A DNA stretch of 19,869 bases, taken from positions 1-19,869 of the forward strand of contig JAAWCI010000032.1 in NCBI GenBank assembly GCA_022793145.1, written 5' to 3'. The translations under genes were made by a program, and so were the position numbers. This stretch comes from Bacilli bacterium (GTDB lineage Bacteria > Bacillota_I > Bacilli_A > RF39 > UBA660). Under the pieces are notes generated by a model. It saw only the letters and a list, made by a program, of their open reading frames with translations. It was not told where the DNA came from and ran no database searches. The number at the start of each line of letters is the position of its first letter. The stretch's first letter is position 1. This document shows, in pieces, positions 1-7,811 of this stretch.

Positions 1-1
1 A

Positions 2-37
2 ATTATGATTAAAATGGTGCGGTTGAAATTACAATAA
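2..37 (+). CDS. possible 3' end of an upstream gene
   Basis: One forward frame is open from the window edge to a TAA at 35-37. It would give a C-terminus of about 11 residues rich in Lys, Leu and Val. A terminator hairpin follows at once, which fits a gene ending here. The fragment is too short to recognise, and another frame that stops at 10-12 cannot be excluded. A cell-division gene such as ftsL or rsmH would be expected upstream of a division PBP, but nothing in these residues shows it. Confidence 0.25.
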   Translation: MMIKMVRLKLQ

Positions 38-38
38 A

Positions 39-66
39 GAGAAGAAAAAAATTTCTTCTTTTTTTG
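39..66 (+). terminator. intrinsic terminator upstream of the PBP gene
   Basis: The left arm GAAGAAA (41-47) and right arm TTTCTTC (52-58) form a stem with an AAAA loop, extended by A-T pairs. A T run at 59-65 follows. The stem is weak in GC but has the standard arrangement. It separates the PBP operon from whatever lies upstream. Confidence 0.6.
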
Positions 67-102
67 TGGACTAGCACATATTCTTTACTAGAGGTGAAAT
101 CT

Positions 103-2010
103 ATGTTCTTTAAAGCCATTCACACTAGAATGAAAATAGTTTTATTATTTATTTTTTTATTTTTTATTCTTATTATTGGAAAAGTTTTTTATATTCAAGT
201 TTTTCAATATAAAAAGCTAAACAAATATGCATCTAGTTTATGGAGTAGAAATTTACCGATTGAAGCAAATCGAGGAAAAATATTTGATCGAAATGGAGTA
301 GTGCTAGCAGATAACATTACAACTACTTCTCTTGTTTTAATTCCCAATCAAATAAAAGATAAAGATAAAACCGCAGAGTTATTAGCCAATATTTTAAATG
401 TATCTAAGGAAGAAATGATGAAACATGTAAGTAAAAAAACATCTATTGAAAGGGTACATCCAGAAGGGAGAAGGCTTTCCTATGAAATCGCTGATAAAAT
501 TAATGATTTAAAGCTTCCTGGGGTATATTTGGTAAAAGAATCAAAAAGAGAATATCCTTATGACACTGTGCTTTCTCATACTTTAGGTTTTGTTGGAATT
601 GATAATCAAGGATTATCAGGTTTAGAACTGATGTATGATAAATATTTAACTGGTAGTTATGGAGCAATTAAATATTTTAGTGATGCAAAAGGGGCTAGAT
701 TACAATTAAATGAAGTATATGAAAAACCTCAAGATGGCATTAATATGACGTTGACCATTAATTATGAAATACAAGCTTCATTGGAAAGAGAACTAGATAA
801 TGCAGTATCTAAATATAATCCTGATCAAGCTTTGGGAATTGCTATGGATCCAAAAACAGGGGAGATTTTAGCGATTTCTTCAAGACCAAACTTTTCACCA
901 AGTCATTATTCTGACTATACAATTGAAGAAATTAATCGTAACTTACCAATTTGGGCTACATATGAACCAGGAAGTACTTTTAAAATTATTACCTTAGCTA
1001 CCGCATTAGAGGAAAATTTAGTAGATTTAGAAAAAGAAAAGTTTACAGATACAGGAAGTATTAAAGTAGAAAATGCTCGTATTAAATGTTGGAAGCATGG
1101 AGGACATGGAACACAAAGCTTTTTAGAGGTTGTAGAAAATTCTTGCAATCCTGGATTTGTTATCCTAGGCCAGAGAATTGGCAAAGATAAATTATTTGAT
1201 TATATTAAAAAATTTGGGTTTGGACAAAAAACAGGAGTGGATTTAAATGGAGAAGGAAGTGGAATTTTATTTAATCTAGATAAAGTGGGACCAGTAGAGC
1301 TAGCAACGACTGCATTTGGTCAAGGTGTTTCAGTAACTCCAATTCAACAAATTACTGCTGTTTCCGCAGCGATTAATGGAGGAACTTTATTAAAGCCATA
1401 TATTGTAAAAAGTTTAAATGAACCAGAAACAAATACGATTATTAAAGAGACTTCACCTACAGTTGTTCGAAAAGTAATTAGTGAAGATACAAGTGAAAAA
1501 GTGAGAATGGCATTAGAAAGTGTTGTTAGTAATGGAACAGGTGGAAATGCATTTATAGAGGGGTACCGAGTGGGTGGAAAAACTGGGACAGCTCAAAAAG
1601 TAAAAGATGGCAGATACATGGTTGGCAATTATATTGTTTCTTTTATGGGATTTCTTCCTGCTGATGATCCAGAAATTGTTGTTTATATTGCTATAGATAA
1701 TGCCAAAGGGGTCACACAATATGGAGGAACAGTAGCAGCACCTATTGCTAGAAATGTATTATTGGATGCTATTAATGCTTTGGGGATTAAAAAAAGAGAA
1801 GGTGCAAGTGAAAAAGAATATAAATATGGTGAAAAAAAATATGTAGAAGTTCCAAATGTAACAGGCTTATCTGTAAAAGAAGCTATGACAAAGTTAGGAA
1901 GTTTTAAAGTTGAATTTTCTGGTACTGGAGAAATAATATCTTATCAATCTCCAAAAGCAGGAGAAAAAATTTATGAGGGAGAAACAATTCGTTTGATGTT
2001 GACAGAATAG
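103..2010 (+). CDS. class B penicillin-binding protein (SpoVD/FtsI type) with one PASTA domain
   Basis: This is a septal or spore-cortex type peptidoglycan transpeptidase that crosslinks stem peptides outside the membrane. I start it at ATG 103 (635 aa) because GAGGTG at 91-96 lies 6 bases upstream; the in-frame TTG at 64 has no ribosome binding site and lies in the terminator T run. One N-terminal membrane anchor (about residues 11-30) is followed by a PBP dimerisation domain and the transpeptidase domain. The catalytic motifs are STFK (Ser291, Lys294), SCN (347-349) and KTG (493-495). A single PASTA domain fills about 580-635. The length and single PASTA resemble SpoVD of Bacillus (about 645 aa), but a vegetative FtsI/PbpB role is equally possible. 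It is followed 9 bases later by mraY and then a SEDS glycosyltransferase, its likely partner in the divisome. Confidence 0.93.
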   Translation: MFFKAIHTRMKIVLLFIFLFFILIIGKVFYIQVFQYKKLNKYASSLWSRNLPIEANRGKIFDRNGVVLADNITTTSLVLIPNQIKDKDKTAELLANILNVSKEEMMKHVSKKTSIERVHPEGRRLSYEIADKINDLKLPGVYLVKESKREYPYDTVLSHTLGFVGIDNQGLSGLELMYDKYLTGSYGAIKYFSDAKGARLQLNEVYEKPQDGINMTLTINYEIQASLERELDNAVSKYNPDQALGIAMDPKTGEILAISSRPNFSPSHYSDYTIEEINRNLPIWATYEPGSTFKIITLATALEENLVDLEKEKFTDTGSIKVENARIKCWKHGGHGTQSFLEVVENSCNPGFVILGQRIGKDKLFDYIKKFGFGQKTGVDLNGEGSGILFNLDKVGPVELATTAFGQGVSVTPIQQITAVSAAINGGTLLKPYIVKSLNEPETNTIIKETSPTVVRKVISEDTSEKVRMALESVVSNGTGGNAFIEGYRVGGKTGTAQKVKDGRYMVGNYIVSFMGFLPADDPEIVVYIAIDNAKGVTQYGGTVAAPIARNVLLDAINALGIKKREGASEKEYKYGEKKYVEVPNVTGLSVKEAMTKLGSFKVEFSGTGEIISYQSPKAGEKIYEGETIRLMLTE

Positions 2011-2019
2011 GAGGTATCT

Positions 2020-3012
2020 ATGCTTATATTAACAAAATCTGTATTTGCAATGATGATTGGATTTTTATTGGCTGTATTTTGTGGAATTTTCTTAATTCCG
2101 ATATTGAAAAATTTAAAAGCAGGACAATCTCTTAGTATCTATTTAAGAGAAACACACTCTAAAAAAAGTGGGACTCCGACAATGGGTGGCTTTATCTTTC
2201 TTTTACCAACTATTCTTACTATTTTATTGCTTTACTTGTTGCATAAAATTAATTTTTCATATAGCTTATTAATTGTTCTGTTTACCTTTATCGGATATGC
2301 TATGATTGGATTTATAGATGATTATTTAATTATTGTAAAGCATAATAATAAAGGATTAACAGAAAAAGCGAAAATGATTTTACAATTAATTATTGCAATT
2401 ATTTTCTTCTATCTTTTTATGAAAGGTGGAAATGAACCATTACTTTGGATACATACACTTCATATTAAAATAAACATTGGATGGCTTTATGGTTTATTTA
2501 TTCTATTTATATTGGTAGCTAGTAGCAATGCTGTAAATTTAACAGATGGATTAGATGGTTTGGCTGGCGGATTATCCGTAATTGCATTTTTAGCATTTGG
2601 CCTAATTGCATGGAATACAGGATGGTTAGAAGGATATGATGCTTTGGCAATCTTTTCCTTTGTTTTAGTAGGGTCTTTATTAGGATTTTTAATTTTTAAT
2701 GTAAGTCCTGCAAAAGTCTTTATGGGAGATACTGGTTCTTTGGCATTAGGCGCCACATTGGGAGCTTTGGCAATTTTAACACGACATGAATTATTATTGA
2801 TTATTATTGGAATCGTGTTTGTAGTAGAAACCGTTTCTTGTTTGATACAGCGAGGATATTATAAATTGACACACAAGCGTATATTTCCTATGACACCAAT
2901 TCATCACACTTTTGAAAAATTGGGTTGGAATGAAAGAGATATCGTAAAATTATTTTGGATTATTGGTCTAATTGGAGCCATGGTAGCACTTGCTTTTGGA
3001 GTGTGGTTATAG
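2020..3012 (+). CDS. mraY: phospho-N-acetylmuramoyl-pentapeptide-transferase
   Basis: MraY transfers phospho-MurNAc-pentapeptide from UDP to undecaprenyl phosphate at the inner membrane face, making lipid I. The 330-aa length is normal and the chain has about ten hydrophobic segments. Visible family motifs are the Asp pair in FIDDYL (Asp100-Asp101), NLTDGLDGLAGG (173-184), FMGDTGS (234-240) and the late PIHH motif (His295-His296). The third histidine of the usual HHH motif is Thr297 here. TAGGAGGT at 2008-2015 sits just before the ATG and overlaps the PBP stop, so the two genes are probably translated as a unit. Confidence 0.96.
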   Translation: MLILTKSVFAMMIGFLLAVFCGIFLIPILKNLKAGQSLSIYLRETHSKKSGTPTMGGFIFLLPTILTILLLYLLHKINFSYSLLIVLFTFIGYAMIGFIDDYLIIVKHNNKGLTEKAKMILQLIIAIIFFYLFMKGGNEPLLWIHTLHIKINIGWLYGLFILFILVASSNAVNLTDGLDGLAGGLSVIAFLAFGLIAWNTGWLEGYDALAIFSFVLVGSLLGFLIFNVSPAKVFMGDTGSLALGATLGALAILTRHELLLIIIGIVFVVETVSCLIQRGYYKLTHKRIFPMTPIHHTFEKLGWNERDIVKLFWIIGLIGAMVALAFGVWL

Positions 3013-4100
3013 TGAAAGAAAAAAAATTTAATTTGTTATTATTTTTAAGTGTGTTAGCCATTTCCATATTTGGATTAATTATGATTTATTCTGCTTCTTA
3101 TATCTGGGCAGAATATAAATTTCAAGATCCCTTTAAGTTTGTTAAAAATCAAGGATTATTCTTCTTGATTGGTGTTATTTTAATGATCTTTATTAGCAAA
3201 ATTGATTTTCATATTTACCATAAACATGCAAATAAAATTTTAGGACTTTGTATTTTATTGCTAATTTTAGTACTCATTCCTGGAATAGGAACTGTCCGAA
3301 ATGGAAGTAGGAGCTGGTTTGGAATAGGATCATTTGGAATACAACCAAGTGAGTTTACAAAATTAGGACTTATTATTTTTACATCTAAATATTTGTGCAA
3401 AAACGAAAAAGATATGAAAAGTGTGAAGAAAGGGGTTCTTCCAATTCTGGGACTTACGCTATCTATATTTGGTCTTATTATGTTACAACCAGATTTTGGA
3501 ACTGGAACTATTATTGTTATGACCATTATTGGAATTTTGTTTGTGGGTGGTGTTAATTTTAAGTTTTTCTTTAAAATTGGAATTATAGGAGTTATTGGGA
3601 TTATTGGGCTAATCGCTATAGCACCATATCGCCTTGCTAGAATTTTGTCTTTTCTAGATCCTTGGAAAGATCCTCTAGGTAGTGGATTTCAAATTATTCA
3701 ATCTTTATATGCAATAGGTCCAGGTGGATTATTTGGATTAGGATTTGGAAATTCTATTCAAAAACATTTTTATTTACCAGAGCCACAAACAGATTTTATT
3801 TTTTCAATTATTAGTGAAGAATTTGGTTTTTTAGGGGTTTTGATAGTGGCATCTTTATTTCTTCTTATTATTATAAGTGGTTTTAGAATTGCTCATGAAT
3901 CTTCAGATTTATTTGGAAAGTATTTGGCATTTGGGATTATCTTTCAACTTTCTTTTCAAGCCATCTTGAATTTGTGCGTTGTTGTTGGATTAATACCTGT
4001 TACAGGAGTAACACTTCCTTTTCTTTCTTATGGAGGTTCTAGTTTATTAATTACGTTATGTAGTATGGGGGTTGTTTTAAATATTTCTAGGAAAAAATAA
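3012..4100 (+). CDS. ftsW: FtsW/RodA/SpoVE (SEDS) peptidoglycan glycosyltransferase
   Basis: SEDS proteins polymerise glycan strands from lipid II and work with a class B PBP, here encoded two genes upstream. I start it at GTG 3012 (362 aa), which overlaps the mraY stop by one base and has GGAGTG at 2998-3003. A start further upstream would overlap mraY and add residues unlike the family. The chain has about nine or ten membrane segments. Family signatures are PSEFTKL (from residue 112), PEPQTDFIFS with the catalytic-region Asp261, SEEFGFLG, and a C-terminal PFLSYGGSS. The division-type PBP next door suggests FtsW or SpoVE over RodA, but sequence alone does not settle this. The usual downstream murG is absent. 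Confidence 0.9.
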   Translation: MKEKKFNLLLFLSVLAISIFGLIMIYSASYIWAEYKFQDPFKFVKNQGLFFLIGVILMIFISKIDFHIYHKHANKILGLCILLLILVLIPGIGTVRNGSRSWFGIGSFGIQPSEFTKLGLIIFTSKYLCKNEKDMKSVKKGVLPILGLTLSIFGLIMLQPDFGTGTIIVMTIIGILFVGGVNFKFFFKIGIIGVIGIIGLIAIAPYRLARILSFLDPWKDPLGSGFQIIQSLYAIGPGGLFGLGFGNSIQKHFYLPEPQTDFIFSIISEEFGFLGVLIVASLFLLIIISGFRIAHESSDLFGKYLAFGIIFQLSFQAILNLCVVVGLIPVTGVTLPFLSYGGSSLLITLCSMGVVLNISRKK

Positions 4101-4143
4101 ATAATTGTTTGGCTTTATGTTATAAGCATCATAGAGGTGGCAT

Positions 4144-4372
4144 ATGAATATACTATTGTTTACACATGGAATTGATATTGATGGAATGGGGAGCGCAGTT
4201 TTATCAAGAATTGAAACTATATGGGAGTATATTTTTAATGATTGTAAATTTAAAACAAAAGAAAATCCTTTTTCTGGGAATATATAAATTTGTTACACTA
4301 GAATTAATGTTTTCTCAAGGAGGAAGTGGAAATCCTTATACTGGTTCTAGGAATGTAACAAATGAGGATTAG
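4144..4372 (+). pseudogene. remnant of a DHH-family phosphoesterase
   Basis: A strong ribosome binding site (AGAGGTGG, 4132-4139) precedes ATG 4144. The frame opens with MNILLFTHGIDIDGMGSAVL, which matches the first motif of DHH-family phosphoesterases: the metal-binding Asp-x-Asp followed by Gly-x-Gly. After about 22 residues the match fades, and the frame ends at TAA 4285-4287 after 47 codons. Intact members are about 300 residues or longer. A second frame (4166-4372) stays open to TAG 4370-4372 and carries a Gly-rich GGSGNPYTGS stretch. That could be a trace of a C-terminal Gly-rich DHHA1 motif joined by internal deletion, but this part is speculative. The kept translation start suggests recent decay. 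Confidence 0.6.
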
Positions 4373-4410
4373 AACAACTAGCGGCTTTTTTTATCCGAAG
4401 ATAAACTGTA

Positions 4411-4444
4411 AAAAAATGTATCAAATTATTTTTGATACATTTTT
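4411..4444. terminator. bidirectional hairpin terminator
   Basis: A near-perfect inverted repeat has left arm AAAAATGTATCAAA (4412-4425), loop TTATT (4426-4430) and right arm TTTGATACATTTTT (4431-4444). It has A runs on one side and T runs on the other, so it can work on both strands. It serves the DHH remnant from the left and the minus-strand gene from the right. The minus-strand stop codon lies in the loop, and the last codons (Met-Tyr-Gln-Lys) form one arm of the stem. Confidence 0.75.
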
Positions 4445-5307
4445 AAAACTTTTTCAGTAGCTTTTATTGTGTCTTTATCCTTTAAAGATACATTTGCATC
4501 TGCCAGTAAATCTTCAACTTTTCTTTGATGCGTAATAGCATCTTGAATCCATTTTTTCATTGCTATAGGTTCTTCTTTATATAGTTCAAATAAACGTAGT
4601 GCATAAATTATTGCTATAATATAAGAATAGCTATTGTGAATTGAATATTCCATTGCTATATGATTTTTGACTCCTGCGGCTCTTAGTTGTAAGCCTTGCA
4701 TATATTCTGTGATATGGTCACGTAATGTTTTAATTCTAATATCTATGTAATGTTTTAATAAGTTTGGATCTCTTAATGTTTCCTCAAAACGCATTGTGGC
4801 GATTAATTCCATCAAAATAGGTAATAGCTCATTATAATGAATATGGAATCCTTTGGCAGGAGCAGGATTATTAAATAAAATATGGGTATTTTCATGTACC
4901 AAAGATAAAGCATTATAAGATAAGTCTGTTCTAAACAGGATAATTTTAGAAGCTATAATGGTTCTTTCTTCTCCATCATAATGAAATAAAGTGGCTCCAT
5001 CAAATAAATCCATAGCTTGTTTTTCAATTGGCAATGTGAGAAGTGCTTTTCCACTATTTGATTCAAGTATTTGTTCAGTAAAAGAGACAGCTTCTCGTTT
5101 ATTCACTTCTAGACTGGTCTTTACAAAATCTCTTGAGTATGGAAATGATGCATTTGTTTTCATTGCTTCAGCTTTTATTTTTTCAAAGTTTTTGGCCCCT
5201 AACTTATCAAATATATCAATATGTTTTAGAGAAAAGTTAAACGATTCAATTTGACTAAAAAAAGATATTCCATTTTCTATAGTTATAGCTAGTTCAGACT
5301 GTTCCAT
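4426..5307 (-). CDS. uncharacterised protein with HExxH (HENTH) metallopeptidase-like motif
   Basis: I do not recognise the family. The 293-aa protein has no signal peptide or obvious membrane segment, so it is probably cytoplasmic. The clearest feature is SLVHENTHILF, an HExxH motif at His138-Glu139-Asn140-Thr141-His142 set in a hydrophobic helix as in zinc metallopeptidases. Glu160 and Glu167, 18 and 25 residues after the second His, are candidate third ligands of a gluzincin-like site. The rest looks mainly helical. The ATG is preceded by a GGGGG ribosome binding site, and a good promoter lies upstream. The divergent neighbour at 5417 also has HExxH, so the two may be functionally related, although their sequences are not obviously alike. 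Peptidase activity is inference from a short motif. Confidence 0.72.
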   Translation of the reverse strand: MEQSELAITIENGISFFSQIESFNFSLKHIDIFDKLGAKNFEKIKAEAMKTNASFPYSRDFVKTSLEVNKREAVSFTEQILESNSGKALLTLPIEKQAMDLFDGATLFHYDGEERTIIASKIILFRTDLSYNALSLVHENTHILFNNPAPAKGFHIHYNELLPILMELIATMRFEETLRDPNLLKHYIDIRIKTLRDHITEYMQGLQLRAAGVKNHIAMEYSIHNSYSYIIAIIYALRLFELYKEEPIAMKKWIQDAITHQRKVEDLLADANVSLKDKDTIKATEKVLKMYQK

Positions 5308-5330
5308 AAAATCCCCCTTTTTTTCTGTGT

Positions 5331-5359
5331 ATCATAGCACATTTTATATTAAAATACAA
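5331..5359 (-). promoter_or_regulatory. sigma-A-type promoter for the minus-strand HENTH gene
   Basis: Read on the minus strand, the -35 box is TTGTAT (5354-5359) and the -10 box is TATGAT (5331-5336), with 17 bases between them. The -10 box matches 5 of 6 consensus bases. Its -35 box is only two bases from the -35 box of the opposing promoter. Confidence 0.65.
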
Positions 5360-5361
5360 AT

Positions 5362-5390
5362 TTGACAAAGAATAAAGTTGATGTTATTGT
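5362..5390 (+). promoter_or_regulatory. sigma-A-type promoter for the HEIEH gene
   Basis: A consensus -35 TTGACA (5362-5367), a 17-base spacer and a weaker -10 TATTGT (5385-5390) lie 26 bases upstream of ATG 5417. This promoter and the minus-strand one are back to back. Confidence 0.7.
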
Positions 5391-5416
5391 AGTTCTTATT
5401 AAAAGAAGGGGATAAT

Positions 5417-6502
5417 ATGCAGAAAAGCTATCAGGAAGCATTGACAGCTTTTGGAATTCAATCAGGTTTTGTGAATGAACAAGTAGAAAGAATTTATCAA
5501 TCTTTAATGACACAATATAATCCAGATATATATGAATTTTTAAGTCCAGAATATTGTGACATGAGTGATAAGAAATATCAACTAACAATGGCTTATCATT
5601 TGTTATGCAAACCATTTCCACATTATATTGTAAACCAAAATTCTAGAACAATTAAAGAAGAACAAATGATAGACGAAATATTAAGACTGATTTATGATTA
5701 TAGTAAAAGCCATCAAGAAATAGATAAAAGATTTATAGCACAATTAGTAGAACTTTTAGTATCTTATAAAAATCTCCATAATTATGTGAGAGATATTGAA
5801 TTTCATTCTTATTCGAAGGATAGTGTTGCAGAATATACTAATGCAAGAACTTTAAGAGTATATGAAACAAATTTTAAAAGAGCATTTGATTCTTACCGAT
5901 TAGAAAAAGATGAGAAATTTTATTATTCTGTTTCTCTTGTTAGACATGAGATTGAACATGTCGATCAGCAAAGGAAAAGAGAAAGCTCAGAAGAAAATAC
6001 ACAAGTGTTTCTTTGGAAGGCCTGCAATGCTTATGTAGCGAAAGAGGATGCATTTTTTGATACAATTGTGAAGTTACCAAATCCATTCTTTTTTATATTG
6101 CAAATAATAGCTTCAATCATTAGCCATAAAAATGATAGAAAGTATCAAAAAAATTGGCTTTATTGTCCAGAAGAGAGAGTTGCTGATATTTGTGGAAATG
6201 ATTTGGCTCTTACTCTTATAGAACATGCTAAAAATAAAGAAGATTTAGAGAGAATTAGAAATATTTTGAATGATGAAATTATGGAAATTCTGTTTTTTGG
6301 TTATACAAAACCATTAGGGCCAACAGATTTTTATTTGTCTCGCTTTAAACAATATAGTGATTGTTTACAACTAATGGAGTTAGCGAAATCTCTAACTTTA
6401 GAAGAACGATTATTCCTAGGATTGCAAGTCTCAAATGAAGAATTAGAAAGTGCTAAAATAAATAAAGAAAAAATATTATCTGGTGTCAGAAAACTTTGTT
6501 AG
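5417..6502 (+). CDS. uncharacterised protein with HExxH (HEIEH) metallopeptidase-like motif
   Basis: I do not recognise the family of this 361-aa protein. It contains SLVRHEIEHVDQQ, an HExxH motif at His177-Glu178-Ile179-Glu180-His181. About 70 residues later comes CPEERVAD (Glu252, Glu253, Asp257), which could supply the third zinc ligand. A short hydrophobic stretch (about 222-236, Phe/Ile-rich) lies between the two and could be a membrane-touching helix. There is no signal peptide. The start at ATG 5417 has AAGGGG just upstream, and the gene has its own promoter and terminator, so it is monocistronic. Its divergent partner also has HExxH. A proteolytic role is inferred from the motif only. 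Confidence 0.72.
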   Translation: MQKSYQEALTAFGIQSGFVNEQVERIYQSLMTQYNPDIYEFLSPEYCDMSDKKYQLTMAYHLLCKPFPHYIVNQNSRTIKEEQMIDEILRLIYDYSKSHQEIDKRFIAQLVELLVSYKNLHNYVRDIEFHSYSKDSVAEYTNARTLRVYETNFKRAFDSYRLEKDEKFYYSVSLVRHEIEHVDQQRKRESSEENTQVFLWKACNAYVAKEDAFFDTIVKLPNPFFFILQIIASIISHKNDRKYQKNWLYCPEERVADICGNDLALTLIEHAKNKEDLERIRNILNDEIMEILFFGYTKPLGPTDFYLSRFKQYSDCLQLMELAKSLTLEERLFLGLQVSNEELESAKINKEKILSGVRKLC

Positions 6503-6528
6503 AACAATTTTGTTTGTTCTTTTTCTTT
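6501..6528 (+). terminator. intrinsic terminator after the HEIEH gene
   Basis: AGAACAA (6501-6507) pairs with TTGTTCT (6514-6520) across a six-base loop, followed by TTTTCTTT. The left arm begins inside the TAG stop codon. Confidence 0.75.
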
Positions 6529-6535
6529 AGAATTA

Positions 6536-6565
6536 TAGACTTTATTTTTAAAAATATGTTACAAT
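6536..6565 (+). promoter_or_regulatory. promoter of the TrmH methyltransferase-rimM-trmD operon
   Basis: A -10 box TACAAT (6560-6565) is preceded by TG one base upstream (extended -10). TAGACT (6536-6541) is a fair -35 box with an 18-base spacer. It lies between a terminator and the first gene of a tight run of four genes. Confidence 0.6.
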
Positions 6566-6580
6566 GAATTAGGTGATTTT

Positions 6581-7309
6581 ATGCTTTATACTTCTATTGA
6601 TAATAAAAAAATAAAAGATTTAAAAAAGTTAAATACAAAAAAATATCGTGATAAGACTGGATTATTTTTAGTAGAAGGTAGGCACTTGGTATTAGAAGCA
6701 TATAAAACGGGTCATTTAAAAGAATTGTTATTGGAAAAAGATGAACTTTTTCCATTATCAGTTCCAACCAATTATTTGAGTAATAATGTAATTCATTATA
6801 TCACAGAGGTAGAAAGCCCTGGAACTATTTTTGGTCTTTGTGAAAAGCCTAATTTTGAAGAAAATTATGGAAATCGAATTATTATATTAGATGGTATTCA
6901 AGATCCTGGAAACTTAGGAACAATTATTCGAAGTGCAGTAGCATTCCATGTAGATATGATTATCTTGAGTCCTAGTACTGTAGATGCTTATAATTCTAAG
7001 GTGATTCGTTCTAGTCAAGGAATGATTTTTCACATTCCAATTATTGTAGATGATTTGTATGAATTGATTCCAAAACTGCAAAAGCAGCATTATAAGGTCT
7101 ATGGAACAAAGGTAACTTATGGAAAAAGTATAAAAGAACTTGAAAATTGTGAGAAATTTGCTATAATAATGGGAAATGAAGGCCAAGGGGTAGAAGAAAC
7201 TATTTTAGATTTATGTGATGAATATTTATATATAGAAATGGATGAACGTTGTGAAAGTTTAAATGTAGGTGTTGCAACAAGTATTATTTTATATGAACTA
7301 GATAAGTAG
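6581..7309 (+). CDS. TrmH/SpoU-family RNA 2'-O-methyltransferase
   Basis: This is an S-adenosylmethionine-dependent ribose methyltransferase of the SPOUT class, acting on rRNA or tRNA in the cytoplasm. The 242-aa chain has an N-terminal RNA-binding part (FLVEGRHLVLEA, about 29-40), then the three SpoU motifs: LDGIQDPGNLGTIIRS (motif 1, Asn111, Arg117), IIMGNEGQGV (motif 2), and ERCESLNVGVATSI near the C-terminus (motif 3). These build the trefoil knot that binds the cofactor. The type with an N-terminal SpoU substrate-binding region usually acts on 23S rRNA (TsnR/RlmB/YsgA-like), but the target base cannot be read from sequence. It ends 7 bases before rimM. A second TrmH-family gene lies at 18465, so the two are probably specialised. 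Confidence 0.9.
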   Translation: MLYTSIDNKKIKDLKKLNTKKYRDKTGLFLVEGRHLVLEAYKTGHLKELLLEKDELFPLSVPTNYLSNNVIHYITEVESPGTIFGLCEKPNFEENYGNRIIILDGIQDPGNLGTIIRSAVAFHVDMIILSPSTVDAYNSKVIRSSQGMIFHIPIIVDDLYELIPKLQKQHYKVYGTKVTYGKSIKELENCEKFAIIMGNEGQGVEETILDLCDEYLYIEMDERCESLNVGVATSIILYELDK

Positions 7310-7316
7310 GTGTAAT

Positions 7317-7811
7317 ATGGATTATATATATATTGGTGAAATTGTAAACACCCATGGATTAAAAGGTGAGGTTCGACTCCTATCTGATTTTGAATATAAG
7401 AAAGAGGCTTTCATAATAAATAAAAAAATTTATGTTGGAAAAAATAAAGAAGAGTTAGTAATAAAAACGTACCGAGTACACAAAGACTATGATATGTTTA
7501 CTTTTGATGGTATTGAAGATATTAATGATGTTATTATTTATAAAGGTGAAAAAGCATATATGAAAAGAGAGGATATCAAAGTAGATGGATACTTTAAAGA
7601 AGATGTGATTGGTCTAACTGCTTATGATCAAGAAACACCTATAGGAGAAGTTACATTTATTATGAAAAGTAAAGCTCATGATATTTTAGTAATTACTGAT
7701 AAAGATAGAAAGCATTTAGTTCCATATATTCCAGAATTTGTAACTAATATTGATTTGGCTCGTAAAAGAATAGATATTCATGTAGTAGAAGGATTGTTAA
7801 ATGAAAATTGA
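7317..7811 (+). CDS. rimM: 16S rRNA processing/30S maturation factor RimM
   Basis: RimM binds ribosomal protein S19 and helps mature the head of the 30S subunit. The 164-aa length is typical. The N-terminal half has the conserved [16 protein letters not shown], and the C-terminal half is a PRC-barrel with LVPYIPEFV near its end. A short SD-like TAGGTG precedes ATG 7317. It overlaps trmD by 11 bases, the classic rimM-trmD coupling, and ends in TGA, which shows that TGA is a stop in this genome. The usual upstream rpsP and KH-domain gene are not here; a TrmH-family gene takes their place. Confidence 0.95.
   Translation: MDYIYIGEIVNTHGLKGEVRLLSDFEYKKEAFIINKKIYVGKNKEELVIKTYRVHKDYDMFTFDGIEDINDVIIYKGEKAYMKREDIKVDGYFKEDVIGLTAYDQETPIGEVTFIMKSKAHDILVITDKDRKHLVPYIPEFVTNIDLARKRIDIHVVEGLLNEN

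Noticed and set aside
64..102. TTG at 64 as the PBP start, adding 13 residues
   Set aside because: It falls in the T run of the upstream terminator and has no ribosome binding site, while ATG 103 has GAGGTG at good spacing.
70..102. Promoter directly upstream of the PBP gene
   Set aside because: TTGTGG could be a -35 box, but nothing near the right distance resembles a -10 box.
2955..3011. Start of the FtsW-type protein inside mraY at ATG 2955
   Set aside because: It would overlap mraY by 58 bases and add Trp/Ser/His-rich residues unlike the family; GTG 3012 has a ribosome binding site and gives a normal N-terminus.
4166..4372. A separate 68-aa gene
   Set aside because: No ribosome binding site, and it overlaps the frame carrying the DHH motif; better read as the shifted part of one decayed gene.
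4991..5254. Forward-strand reading frame opposite the HENTH gene
   Set aside because: No ribosome binding site and no recognisable protein; it is the complement of a gene with a clear promoter and start.
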